Below are positions 8,907-18,210 of a stretch of 64,000 nt of DNA, piece after piece; the first letter of the stretch is position 1, and each line of letters starts with the position of its first letter. The position numbers and the translations under genes were made by a program. Location of the stretch: contig JAHZIX010000029.1 of NCBI GenBank assembly GCA_022601195.1, positions 248,001 through 312,000 on the forward strand, given 5' to 3'. Below the pieces are notes generated by a model. The model had not been told where the DNA came from. It did no database searches and saw only the letters and a list, made by a program, of their open reading frames with translations. The DNA is from Deltaproteobacteria bacterium. GTDB taxonomy: Bacteria > Acidobacteriota > Thermoanaerobaculia > Multivoradales > JAHZIX01.

Positions 8907-10982
8907 ATGGAAAACTCGAATCGAGCCGGAAACGAACCCTCTCTCTCTTCCGAAAGCGGCGCTGTTCCCCAGGTCCGCTTGGAGCCGACGACCTGCATAC
9001 TCGACTGTCCAGATGCTTGTGCTCTGGAGGTCGCTGTCGAAACCGGGCCGAATGGCGACCGGGTAACGAGTCTGAGGGGGCGCTCCGACCACCCAACAAC
9101 GGCGGGGTTCATTTGTAACAAGGTGTCTCGCTTCCATCGGCGGGTGTATTCACCGGAGCGAATTCTGACTCCGTTGCGCCGCAAAGGAGAGAAGGGCTCT
9201 GGAGAGTTCGAAGCTATTTCTTGGCGAGACGCGTTGGCAGAAATCGCCGGTCGGTTTGGTGAAATTCGCCAAGAATGGGGCGGGGAAGCGATTCTTCCCT
9301 ACCACTACGGTGGCTCCAATGGCCTGCTGGAAGACGGCTTTCTCGATGACTACTTCTTTGCTCGAATGGGAGCTTCTCGCTTAGCCTCGACAATCTGTGC
9401 CATGCCGACCAGCTCGGTCAACGAAGAGATGTACGGCAAGATGCCCGGCGTAGCCTATGAGGATTTTGCCGAGGCCCGATTCATCCTGATCTGGGGGGCA
9501 AATCCCAAGGTTTCCGGCATCCACCTGATTCCTTTTTTGCGCCAGGCCAAGAAGTCGGGAGCGTTTGTAGCCGTTGTCGACCCGTTGCAGAATTTCTCCT
9601 CTCGAGAAGTCGATCTTCATTTACCCGCTTACCCGGGCACGGATCTCCCGTTGGCCTTGGGGATGATTCACCGGTGGCAAGGCACGGGCAGCCTGGCCGA
9701 GGCGTTCTTAGATCGCCATTCGGTGGGTCGGGAGAGTCTGCTGGAAGCCGCCGCTGCCTGGCCTGTAGAGAAGGCTGCTGAGGAAGCTAGGGTTCCCGTG
9801 GCCGACCTACGTCGCCTGGCCGACGTATTTGCCGCTTCGAGCCCCGCGGTGGTTCGTTGCGGCTGGGGTGTCGAGCGCAATCGCAACGGAGGAGCCGCTG
9901 CGGCAGCGATCATGGCCATGCCAACGCTATTAGGGAAGTTCGGTGTCGCCGGCGGGGGCTTCACCATGAGCAATAACGGTGCTGCCAAGGTAGATCGGGA
10001 GGCTCTCCTGGGGACTCCCAAGTGGCAGACGAGGATCATCAACATGACACGTCTCGCCGAAGCCCTGGAGGCTCAGGCCGAGAAACCGATCAAAGGCATT
10101 TTCGTCTACAACTGCAACCCGGTGGCCACGGTCCCGGACCAGAGGGGGATTCTTCGGGGCCTTGCTCGGGAGGATCTGTTCACGGTGGTCTCGGAGCAAG
10201 TGATGACCGACACGGCCCGCTATGCAGACGTCATTCTTCCGGCCACTACTTTCCTGGAGCAGCGGGAGATTCGAGTCGGCTACGGCAGCTACTCAGTGGG
10301 AGGAATCCAGCCGGTGATCGAACCCGTGGGTGAATCGCGCACCAACACGGAGACCTTTGCAGCGTTGGGCAAGGCCATGGGATGGCAGGACGAGGTTTTT
10401 TCCTGGGATAGCGAGGAGGCTTTTCGCCGAGTGGCGGCAGGGCTGGAGGTGTCCGGAAAACCCGCGGAGGTAGCGACTCTCGAGGCGGGACGGTCACAGA
10501 GCTATGATTTTCCCGGCGATCGGCCCGTGCAGTTCGGCAATGTCTTCCCCCGGACCTCCGACGCCAAAGTAGATTTGAACCCCCCTTGCCTGGGGAAAGC
10601 CCCCTATAGCTACCTTCCCCTAGAGAGCCCCTTTCCCCTGGCTCTGGTAAGCCCCGGGGACCGCCGTCTCATCAACAGCACTTTTGGCGAATCGAGTCTC
10701 GATGAGCTCACCGTCACTTTACACCCGGAGGATGCGGAGGCTCGGGGCCTGGCGCCGGGAGACTCCGTCCGGGCCTTCAATGACCTGGGAGAGGTCCATT
10801 GCCGGGCTCGGGTCAGTTCGCGCACTCGCCCCGGCGTTGTGCTAATGCCCAAGGGGGCTTGGCGAAGAGCCTCCGATAACGGATTTACTTCCACAGCCCT
10901 CTGTCCTAGCGATACTCAGCGAGTGGGCGGTGGAGCTTGTTTTAGCGATGCTCGGGTCGAGGTGGAACGGCTGGCAGATTGA
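8907..10982 (+). CDS. Molybdopterin (bis-MGD) oxidoreductase, formate dehydrogenase/DMSO reductase family
   Basis: A single-subunit-like 691-residue enzyme. The N-terminus has a 4Fe-4S Cys motif (TCILDCPDACALEV, with the fourth Cys in GFICNKVSRFHRR), followed by the molybdopterin domains (PYHYGGSNGLLEDG; ILIWGANPKVSGIHLIPFLRQAKK) and a C-terminal dinucleotide-binding domain (LTVTLHPEDAEARGLAPGDSVRAFN). No Tat or Sec signal is seen, so it should be cytoplasmic. It resembles uncharacterised stand-alone family members rather than a known formate dehydrogenase, and no electron-transfer subunits lie beside it. The substrate is unknown. The ATG at 8907 puts the Cys motif near the N-terminus as usual; GTG 8865 is an alternative. 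The next gene starts 74 bases downstream. Confidence 0.87.
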   Translation: MENSNRAGNEPSLSSESGAVPQVRLEPTTCILDCPDACALEVAVETGPNGDRVTSLRGRSDHPTTAGFICNKVSRFHRRVYSPERILTPLRRKGEKGSGEFEAISWRDALAEIAGRFGEIRQEWGGEAILPYHYGGSNGLLEDGFLDDYFFARMGASRLASTICAMPTSSVNEEMYGKMPGVAYEDFAEARFILIWGANPKVSGIHLIPFLRQAKKSGAFVAVVDPLQNFSSREVDLHLPAYPGTDLPLALGMIHRWQGTGSLAEAFLDRHSVGRESLLEAAAAWPVEKAAEEARVPVADLRRLADVFAASSPAVVRCGWGVERNRNGGAAAAAIMAMPTLLGKFGVAGGGFTMSNNGAAKVDREALLGTPKWQTRIINMTRLAEALEAQAEKPIKGIFVYNCNPVATVPDQRGILRGLAREDLFTVVSEQVMTDTARYADVILPATTFLEQREIRVGYGSYSVGGIQPVIEPVGESRTNTETFAALGKAMGWQDEVFSWDSEEAFRRVAAGLEVSGKPAEVATLEAGRSQSYDFPGDRPVQFGNVFPRTSDAKVDLNPPCLGKAPYSYLPLESPFPLALVSPGDRRLINSTFGESSLDELTVTLHPEDAEARGLAPGDSVRAFNDLGEVHCRARVSSRTRPGVVLMPKGAWRRASDNGFTSTALCPSDTQRVGGGACFSDARVEVERLAD

Positions 10983-11056
10983 CTCTCCTTTCGGCCATCC
11001 GACTTTTAGATTCAAGTCGAGAGCTCCGCCGTGAAAACGGGCGTCAAGGTTCCTCG

Positions 11057-14000
11057 ATGAGGATCGGTTTCCTGCTTCCTTCTTCCTACCTGATCTTGGG
11101 CCTTGGGATGCTGGTGGCCATGGTTGGAGCCTGCTCCCCGGGCGAAGGAGAGGAAGACAAGGAGCACCTAGAGAGCTTTGGAGTCATCGTCGAGAGAGTT
11201 GGCGTTGAATCGGCCATCGAGCTTGCCGGGATCGAGCCGGGCGACCTCCTTTTGTCCTGGGAAGCAGTGGATGCTCATGGTGCTCACCCACGGTTGACCT
11301 CCGGGCGTTTCGAAACCTTTGGCGATTGGATTTCCTTGGAGCTAGAACAAGCTCCTCGTGGGGAGATTCTCATTCATGGAAAGCGAGCCGGAGAGTCCAG
11401 AACTTTTCGTTTGAAGCCGTTGCTATGGGACACGGTGGTCCGACCTGTTTTTTCCTTTTCTCCAGGCCCGATTCGATATTCCAAGCCTGGTCCTCCCAGT
11501 TTGGAAGAACGGCAGAGGGTCGAAGAAGCCCACCGGGAAATAGTTTTTCAGGCTCGGCGGCAGAAGAATCGATCCCTCGAATGGTGGTCCCACCTGCGCT
11601 CCGCGAGACGGTGCGCTTGGTTTGGTTGGTGGCCATGCGTTGAGGCTTCCTTTGATGCAGCTCTCGAATCAGCCTCCGATGAGGGAGAGAGAGGCAAGAT
11701 TTGGAGAAGGCGGGGATTCTCCGAGGAGTTGAGGGGCCAGTTTGCTTTGGCTCAGCAATTCCATGAGAAGGCTGCTGAGCTCTGGGCGGAAGCTTGGGGC
11801 GAGGGCAGTCTCCATTTCGCAGCCTGCCAGGCTGAGCGGGGCAGAATGGCTTGGCGTCAGGGAGACCTCGAAACGGCTCAGGAAGCTCACCACAGGGCCT
11901 TGAAGCTATGGAGGGAGTTGGCTCCAGCTAGCGAAGCCCTAGCCTGGAGTGTCACTTCCCTGGGTTTGCTCGCCCAGGATAAAGGAAATTATGAGGAGGC
12001 AGAGCAGCTCCTTGGGGAAGCGGTAGAACTGTTTCCCTCCGGAAGCTCAAACCAGGGGGTAGCCTTCAACAACATCGGGAACCTGATCGGCCGCCTGGGT
12101 CGTCTCGATGAAGCGGAGATCTTCTTGCTACAGGCGCTGGCTGTTTTTGAGCCGCTCGATGGCCAGGAAGTTCAGCGCGCCAAGAGTCTGTCTGGTCTGG
12201 GTTCCGTTGCTCTCCTGAAGGGACAGTTGGGCTTGGCCCAGAAGAGACTTGAGCAGGCTAGTCGTCTCTACCGGCAGGGAGGTCGTACCCCGGACCTGGC
12301 TGCGTCATTGCAGGATTTGGCTGAGATAGCGGCGGATCGGGGTGAGTTGGACAAGGCTCAGGATTTCCTGGAGCAGGCCTTGGCCCTAGAAGAGGACAGT
12401 GCTCTCGGCCGGGAGAGCGATGCCGATATTTTGCACCAGCTCGGTACCCTGGCTTGGAAGCGTGGAAGCCTCCAGGAGGCTGAACAGTATTTCGAGAAAT
12501 CCCTGGCGATTCACTCGGCTGCACCTCAAAGCCCACTGCAAAAAGCGCGGGCATTGTTGGGAAAGTCTCGAGTGGCTCGGGCCGGAGAGCCCACGAAGGT
12601 GGTAACTCTGCTCGAGGAAGCTCTGGAGATCTGCCAGCAGGCGGCTCCTCGCGGTGAGGACATGATCGTCCTGTTGAATGAGCTAGGGGAGGTCGAGCTA
12701 GGGCGAGGTCGATTCGACGAAGCGGTGTCGAGCCTTCTGCGAGCGGAGGCGATTCTATTGGAGACAGCTCCCCGAGGATTGTTGATGGCCGAGACTCTCC
12801 AACACCTTGGCGAGGCCTCGAGGAGGCTAGGGAACCTAGAACCGGCGGAAGAGTATCTTCAGCGCTCCCTGGATATCCGCAGTCGCATCTCCGCTGAGAC
12901 AGCCTTGGAAGCGGAGACCCTGCAGTCTCTGGCTCGGCTGCGCCGGGATCGAGGGCAGGTCGCTATCGCCGCCAAGGTTTACGAGAGAGCCGTTCAGGCC
13001 CTGGAAGGGCAAATTTCCAAGGTCGGAAGCTCCCGGGAGCTTCGGGCGAGTCTTCGATCTCAGCGAGGGCCCTACCGTGAGTACATCGAAACCCTTCTTG
13101 CTTTGGGCCGCGAGGAGGAGGCGTTCTCGGTTCTCGAGAGGTCGCGGGCTGGCAGTTTTTTGGAATTGTTGGCTGAGAGAGACCTCATCTTTGCATTGGA
13201 TGTGCCCGGTGATTTGGAGCGGGAGCGGCGGGAGATCACCGTTCTCTACGACCGCACCCAGAACGAAATTTGGAGCCTGCCGGTGGAGAGCTCCCCAAGT
13301 CGGCAGCGCGAGCTCGAAGAGCGTCTGTCTTCTCTTCGCCGCAGGCATGAAGCCAATATCGAGAAGATCCGCGGCGCCTCTGCCCGCTTGGCGGCCTTGA
13401 AGTACCCGCGACCCCTCGATCTTTCGGCGGCTCGGGAAGCTCTCGATGGGGGTACGGTGGTGCTGTCCTTCAGTGTTGGCGAAGAGGTGTCAGATCTTTT
13501 CGTGGTCAGCCGGGAGAGGGGGCTCTCGGTGGTTCCACTGGAGGTGGGAGAGGAGGAGTTACGGAGCAAAGTAACCCTCTTCTTGGAACGGATCCGCAAC
13601 CCTCCCTGGCGCTCCGACGACCTAGGGGTGAGTACCTTGGCTCGAGAGCTTTACGACGACTTGTTGGCTGGAGCCGAGCCTGAGATCGAGCGAGCGGAAC
13701 GTCTGCTGATTCTGCCCGATAGCGCTCTACACCACCTGCCCTTCGCAGCTCTGCAAAGGCCGGCAGCGGGCCCGTCCAAGGAAGGTGCTCCGGGGGTCCG
13801 CTATCTGGTCCAATGGAAACCCTTTGTCGAAGTTCTTTCCGTCACGGCGTTCGCAGAGCTGCGGCGCAGTCGTGGAGATTTAGACGGAACGCTAGAGTCT
13901 CCTCCTTCTCTGGCTGCCTTTGGCGATCCCTTCTTTTCTAGGGGGGCCATGGACGGAGTCGAGACGATGGCGGAACCGCGGCTGCGGTCTGCTCTGCGGC

Positions 14001-14626
14001 GAGGCTTTCAGTGGGCCCCTTTGCCTTCGACTCGGGAAGAGGTGGAGCAGATCGCGGAGTTCTATGGCGATTCGAGCAAAGTATTCCTTGGAGAGCAAGC
14101 GAGCGAAGAGGAGGCGAAATCTCTCCCCCTGGGGACCCGGCGAATTCATTTCGCCACCCACGGACTCTTGGATGAGCGCTTCCCTCTCGACTCGGGGCTT
14201 CTCCTAGCGGTTCCGGAGGAGTTCGAGGAAGGCAAAGAGAACGGTTTGTTGCAAGCCTGGGAGATTTTCGAGAGCTTGCGCCTCGATGCGGATTTAGTGG
14301 TGCTCTCGGCCTGTGATTCCGCTCTGGGCAAGGAGCAAAGAGGGGAGGGCTTGATCGGCCTAACTCGGGCCTTTCACTATGCTGGTGCCCGCACGGTGGC
14401 CGCCTCTCTTTGGCAAGTAGCGGATCACGCGACGGCGGAGCTGATGGTGAAGTTCCATCGCCACCTACGAGGCGGGAAATCCAAGGACGAAGCGCTGCGG
14501 GCCGCTCAGGTGGAGTTGATGGAAAGGCCCATTTACGGGACTGGGGAGGAAGGGGGAAGGGGCGAATTAGATGTTTCGGCACCCTACTTTTGGGCTGCCT
14601 TCCAGGTCTATGGGGACTGGCAATAG
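11057..14626 (+). CDS. PDZ-TPR-CHAT lipoprotein (caspase-like protease domain)
   Basis: 1189 residues. The start is a lipoprotein signal peptide with lipobox (GMLVAMVGAC, Cys near residue 25), followed by a PDZ-like segment (GVIVERVGVESAIELAGIEPGDLLLSW). A long array of TPR/Kinesin-light-chain-like repeats spans about residues 200-680, then a helical linker and a C-terminal CHAT domain. The caspase-type dyad is present: His1035 in IHFATHG and Cys1086 in VVLSACDSALG, followed by GEGLIGLTRAFHYAGARTVAASLW. CHAT proteases cleave partner proteins, some of them in defence or cell-death systems. Here the lipobox predicts an anchored, extracytoplasmic protein. The ATG at 11057 is chosen because it yields the signal peptide; a TTG at 10979 overlapping the previous stop is possible. 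No effector partner is obvious nearby. Confidence 0.9.
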   Translation: MRIGFLLPSSYLILGLGMLVAMVGACSPGEGEEDKEHLESFGVIVERVGVESAIELAGIEPGDLLLSWEAVDAHGAHPRLTSGRFETFGDWISLELEQAPRGEILIHGKRAGESRTFRLKPLLWDTVVRPVFSFSPGPIRYSKPGPPSLEERQRVEEAHREIVFQARRQKNRSLEWWSHLRSARRCAWFGWWPCVEASFDAALESASDEGERGKIWRRRGFSEELRGQFALAQQFHEKAAELWAEAWGEGSLHFAACQAERGRMAWRQGDLETAQEAHHRALKLWRELAPASEALAWSVTSLGLLAQDKGNYEEAEQLLGEAVELFPSGSSNQGVAFNNIGNLIGRLGRLDEAEIFLLQALAVFEPLDGQEVQRAKSLSGLGSVALLKGQLGLAQKRLEQASRLYRQGGRTPDLAASLQDLAEIAADRGELDKAQDFLEQALALEEDSALGRESDADILHQLGTLAWKRGSLQEAEQYFEKSLAIHSAAPQSPLQKARALLGKSRVARAGEPTKVVTLLEEALEICQQAAPRGEDMIVLLNELGEVELGRGRFDEAVSSLLRAEAILLETAPRGLLMAETLQHLGEASRRLGNLEPAEEYLQRSLDIRSRISAETALEAETLQSLARLRRDRGQVAIAAKVYERAVQALEGQISKVGSSRELRASLRSQRGPYREYIETLLALGREEEAFSVLERSRAGSFLELLAERDLIFALDVPGDLERERREITVLYDRTQNEIWSLPVESSPSRQRELEERLSSLRRRHEANIEKIRGASARLAALKYPRPLDLSAAREALDGGTVVLSFSVGEEVSDLFVVSRERGLSVVPLEVGEEELRSKVTLFLERIRNPPWRSDDLGVSTLARELYDDLLAGAEPEIERAERLLILPDSALHHLPFAALQRPAAGPSKEGAPGVRYLVQWKPFVEVLSVTAFAELRRSRGDLDGTLESPPSLAAFGDPFFSRGAMDGVETMAEPRLRSALRRGFQWAPLPSTREEVEQIAEFYGDSSKVFLGEQASEEEAKSLPLGTRRIHFATHGLLDERFPLDSGLLLAVPEEFEEGKENGLLQAWEIFESLRLDADLVVLSACDSALGKEQRGEGLIGLTRAFHYAGARTVAASLWQVADHATAELMVKFHRHLRGGKSKDEALRAAQVELMERPIYGTGEEGGRGELDVSAPYFWAAFQVYGDWQ

Positions 14627-14632
14627 GTCCTA

Positions 14633-15211
14633 CTAGAAGGTCTTGAGATCGAAGCCCATGTCTGCGAACAGTCGGTAGGTGGTCGAAAGTGGGAGGCCAA
14701 CGATGTTGCTGTAGTTTCCCTCGATGGCTTTGACGAAGAGCGCTCCGAAGCCCTGAATCGCATAGGAACCGGCCTTGTCCATGGGCTCCCCGGTATCGAC
14801 GTACCAGGAGATCTCCTCTTCGCTCATCGTTGCAAAGCGCACCTGGGATGTTTCTACCGCAGATTCGGTGCGACCGGTGGCCGGCTCGTAGAGGGCGATG
14901 CCGGTAGCGACGGAATGCTGGCGGCCTGAGAGGCGTCGCAGCATGTCTTTGGCCTCTTCAGAGGACCCAGGCTTGCCCAGGAGATCTCCCTCGAGGGAGA
15001 CGATCGTGTCTGCGGCGAGCACGAGCTCTCCTTCGTGGGCCTGTTCGTGAGCTTTGGCTCGGGCCAAGCGCAGTACATAAATGGTTGGGTCTTCCCCGGG
15101 GAGAGGGCTTTCGTCAATCTCCACGGACCGCACCGTGAAGGTCAGGCCCAGCCCGACGAGGGCGTCTCTTCGGCGAGGGGATCCGGAAGCGAGAATGAGG
15201 GAAGGCTGCAT
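14633..15211 (-). CDS. maf: Maf-like nucleoside triphosphate pyrophosphatase
   Basis: A house-cleaning pyrophosphatase of the dTTP/UTP (YhdE/Maf) type that removes non-canonical nucleotides. The 192-residue form from ATG 15211 begins LILASGSPRRRDALVGLGL, the nucleotide-binding Ser/Arg motif; VLAADTIVSLEGDLLGKPG carries the general-base Asp, and DKAGSYAIQGFGALFVKAIEGNYSN closes the site. The frame extends to 15232, but without family similarity. It is the last gene of a minus-strand run after the two VWFA genes, starting about 30 bases after the previous stop. The 3' end faces the CHAT gene six bases away. Confidence 0.93.
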   Translation of the reverse strand: MQPSLILASGSPRRRDALVGLGLTFTVRSVEIDESPLPGEDPTIYVLRLARAKAHEQAHEGELVLAADTIVSLEGDLLGKPGSSEEAKDMLRRLSGRQHSVATGIALYEPATGRTESAVETSQVRFATMSEEEISWYVDTGEPMDKAGSYAIQGFGALFVKAIEGNYSNIVGLPLSTTYRLFADMGFDLKTF

Positions 15212-15240
15212 GGTGGTTCTCTCGGCGAGCAACAGGGTTC

Positions 15241-18210
15241 TTAGGGGAAATAGCCACTCTGGGTTTTGGCCGTCACGCCGGGGCGACTGACCTCGACCTC
15301 GACCTTGCGGAAGTCATCCCCCTCCGAAGTGCTCTGGTAGGAAATCAAGTATTGGGAGCGTAGCTCCAATTGAATCGCATCGAATACCCGTGTGAGGTCG
15401 TTGGCGGTATCGACGAAAAAAGAGGTTCCTCCGGTTTCGGAGGCGAGGCGCTGTAGCTGGATCCGAATTTCGTTCTTGGCGCCACTGAGGCTAATGCCGA
15501 CCGGGTAAATAGCAACGCCGGTACGGCGGGCGTAGTCGATGACATCTTCGAAGGTGTATCGGCTGCTGACATCTTCGCCGTCCGACAGCAGGATAATGGC
15601 ACCCTTGCCGCCCATGCCACTGAAATAGTAGAGGTTGTAGATCAGAGCGTCGTAGAGAGCTGTCTCTCCTTCTGCAGTCAGCCCGGCGAGGCCACCGGCG
15701 AGGACTTCGAGGCTGTTGGTGAATCGCACTGCCAGACTGGGCTCTTCGTTGAAAGTCACCACTGCGGCCCGGTCCTTGGGAGTCAGAACAGTCTCAAAGA
15801 AACTTAGGGTGCCCTCCACAGCTTTCTCCAGCCTCTGGGTCATGGAATTGGAGACATCCATCAAGATTCCGGCGTGGATGGGGACGTCCTCTACGAGCTC
15901 GAAACGCTGGATGGTTTGCTCCACACCATTTTCCGAAACCTGCACCTCAGAGGACTTGAGATCTTTGACTTGTTTTCCCCGCCGGCTGAGAACCGTGGTG
16001 TAGAGCTCGACATACTCGATCTGCACGTTGTCGACGAAATCTGGAGCATTGACGAAGACGGCATCTTCCACGGAGCCACCGTCGTTGAGGTAGGCCACCG
16101 CTCGAACGAAAGCCAAGGGTTCGTTGTCTGGAATGACCATGGGTTGTAGGAAAGGGGGTTGGAAGAGGGTGGCGATGAGGGTCTCGTTGAGATAGAACTC
16201 GACTCGATCCAAGTGCTCTCCCTCGGGGATCTCTACCTCTGCTTGGGCGCGCACACTCTGAGAGTAGGTTTTGCCCGCTTGGGGTTCGATGAGGCGAAGG
16301 TCGAAACGGTGAGGCCCGGCATTGATGAGGACTTCGTCTGCCGCCAAGAGGTTTCCCTGATCGTCGGTGACGACGGCCCGCAAAGTGTGGACCCGGGGTG
16401 CCTCTCCTAGGTTGAGCTCGACACTGTAGGGGGGCCTGCTCTTCGAGAAAATGCGCTTACCGTTGAGGTCAAAGCGCACCCGAGCAATGTTCTCACCTCG
16501 GGTCATCGCTTCGACCCGTACTCGGCCGGTAGACAGGACATCGCGAGGCACCAGAAGGGTGACGGTGTGATCCCCCGTTGGCAGGTCGGTATTGGCCTCC
16601 TGAAGCAGGCGGGTCGAAATAGCTGTAGAAGAAGCCGCCGCATGGCCCTGGGCAGCCTCTGCTCCTGGGGCCGTGGCGCCTCGGGAAGCTGTCGTCGAGG
16701 TGTTGCGAGGCACCACTAAATCGAAGGACTCACGGTAGAAAGCATGACGGTTGAGGTCCTCCACTTTGAGGACCAAGGTGTAGGTGCCAGGCCTCAGATA
16801 TCGCTGGAAGGCCAAAGGGAGAAGACCCTGCTCTGCTTGGCTCGATTTGAGGTTGAAGCGGTATCGGAAGTGTTCGAAGAGTTGGTCCTTGCGGAGGATT
16901 TCCCCATCCAGTACGAAGTTGTAAGAAGGACTGTCCAATAGGTTGGAGGTGCCGACCTCATCGGTCCCCACTGAAACCAATCCTTGGACCAGCGTGCGGC
17001 TCTGAAAACGTCCCGGAAAGGTGAGCTCTACCGAGGCGGAAAATTCTTCGGCCCCCGTGGGCATATCCGTCGAGTAGGCGACGAAGGTGTTGAGCCACTC
17101 GTCCCCGGGATCGGGAAAAATCTCCTGCCGATCGGTAAAGCTGCCCCAGTCGAGAGCCGAGGTGAGTACCGTGGCGATCTCTCCACCTCGAGAGCAGGCC
17201 TCGGAGATAAAGGCCAAGATTTCTCGTTCTCCCGGAATTCGACTCAGGGTCGGAGCGAGAAGGGGAGACAACCCTTGGCTGGGATACCAAAGCTCATACC
17301 GAGCTTTGCGGCCAGAGCCCTTGCGGAAGAACACCAGATAGAAATCGCTTCGGATCTGGAGAGTGCCCTTGAAGTACCAGTACTCCAGAGGTAGAAGATA
17401 CTCACCGCAGCGAATTTCCTGGCGCTTCACTGGCTCGCCATTGACCAACATCATTCGCGCCCGGGCGTCGTCGAAATCTGGGAAAAGATCTCGCGCCAAC
17501 TCTAGATTGGCTTCCCAGCGCTCTCGGAACTCGTTCCGGGAAGTCTCCGGGAAGGGGTCCCGGGCTCGCCAAAATCGCTGGATAAAAGACTCCCTTTGGT
17601 AATCCTGACGAAGGTTGATGAAGACCTCCCGCTCGGCGTCTCGCATCAGCTCCGCCACTGACTCCAACCACCGCTGGTGTTGTCGGCTCAGGGAGGGCGG
17701 CTGCGGTTCGCCAGGCGGTGGAGAAGCCTCGGCTGCCGAGATCGCATCTACTTCGGTGGTTTTCTCCGCAGAGTTGGCGGGAGGTGAACCCTCTGGCAGC
17801 GGGTTTTCTGGATCTGCACCCTCCTGTGCCGTGCGTTCTGGTATCACCTCCGGAGCAACAGCTGCCAAGGAAGGCTTGGCCACGAGGAGGCTCGCCAAAA
17901 CCATCAGGGTCCAAAGAGCGCCTAGGAGCCTACCGTTTCCCCCAAGGCCATGGCCTCGTCTCCTGGGAAATCCTGATAGCCCGAGCTTCTCACCGAATTC
18001 GTCGCGAGACACCGAGGATGTCTGGAAATCCAAGGAAGAGGGTGTTTTCCGCGACGCAGGCATAGTTACACTCTGTCGAGAAGCAGAATCGCCCTCTGAC
18101 GCCGGAGTTCTAGGCAGATCCGGTGTCGCAGTAGAAAGTTGGTGAGAAGTTCGGGCTAAGCTTGGTTGCTGGTGGAGAAGGACTCCCAGGAGCTTGGAGG
18201 GTTGCTGCAT
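15241..18210 (-). CDS. GWxTD-like plus VWFA-related secreted protein (second of tandem pair)
   Basis: 989 residues. Domain order: a Ser/Thr-rich N-terminal stretch (about 1-90), a hydrophobic export signal (LLGALWTLMVLASLLVAKPSLA), a low-complexity Pro/Glu segment, a GWxTD-like domain (QDYQRESFIQRFWRARDPFPETSRNEFRERW), beta-sandwich modules, and a C-terminal acidobacterial VWFA-related domain. The metal site is intact (DVSNSM, GETALYDAL, LLSDGEDVSS). Such proteins are thought to bind ligands on the surface or in the periplasm; the function is unproven. The ATG at 18210 shares one base with the stop of the upstream paralogue (TAATG), which supports this start despite the unusually long leader before the hydrophobic segment; an internal ATG at 18063 is an alternative. 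Confidence 0.87.
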   Translation of the reverse strand: MQQPSKLLGVLLHQQPSLARTSHQLSTATPDLPRTPASEGDSASRQSVTMPASRKTPSSLDFQTSSVSRDEFGEKLGLSGFPRRRGHGLGGNGRLLGALWTLMVLASLLVAKPSLAAVAPEVIPERTAQEGADPENPLPEGSPPANSAEKTTEVDAISAAEASPPPGEPQPPSLSRQHQRWLESVAELMRDAEREVFINLRQDYQRESFIQRFWRARDPFPETSRNEFRERWEANLELARDLFPDFDDARARMMLVNGEPVKRQEIRCGEYLLPLEYWYFKGTLQIRSDFYLVFFRKGSGRKARYELWYPSQGLSPLLAPTLSRIPGEREILAFISEACSRGGEIATVLTSALDWGSFTDRQEIFPDPGDEWLNTFVAYSTDMPTGAEEFSASVELTFPGRFQSRTLVQGLVSVGTDEVGTSNLLDSPSYNFVLDGEILRKDQLFEHFRYRFNLKSSQAEQGLLPLAFQRYLRPGTYTLVLKVEDLNRHAFYRESFDLVVPRNTSTTASRGATAPGAEAAQGHAAASSTAISTRLLQEANTDLPTGDHTVTLLVPRDVLSTGRVRVEAMTRGENIARVRFDLNGKRIFSKSRPPYSVELNLGEAPRVHTLRAVVTDDQGNLLAADEVLINAGPHRFDLRLIEPQAGKTYSQSVRAQAEVEIPEGEHLDRVEFYLNETLIATLFQPPFLQPMVIPDNEPLAFVRAVAYLNDGGSVEDAVFVNAPDFVDNVQIEYVELYTTVLSRRGKQVKDLKSSEVQVSENGVEQTIQRFELVEDVPIHAGILMDVSNSMTQRLEKAVEGTLSFFETVLTPKDRAAVVTFNEEPSLAVRFTNSLEVLAGGLAGLTAEGETALYDALIYNLYYFSGMGGKGAIILLSDGEDVSSRYTFEDVIDYARRTGVAIYPVGISLSGAKNEIRIQLQRLASETGGTSFFVDTANDLTRVFDAIQLELRSQYLISYQSTSEGDDFRKVEVEVSRPGVTAKTQSGYFP

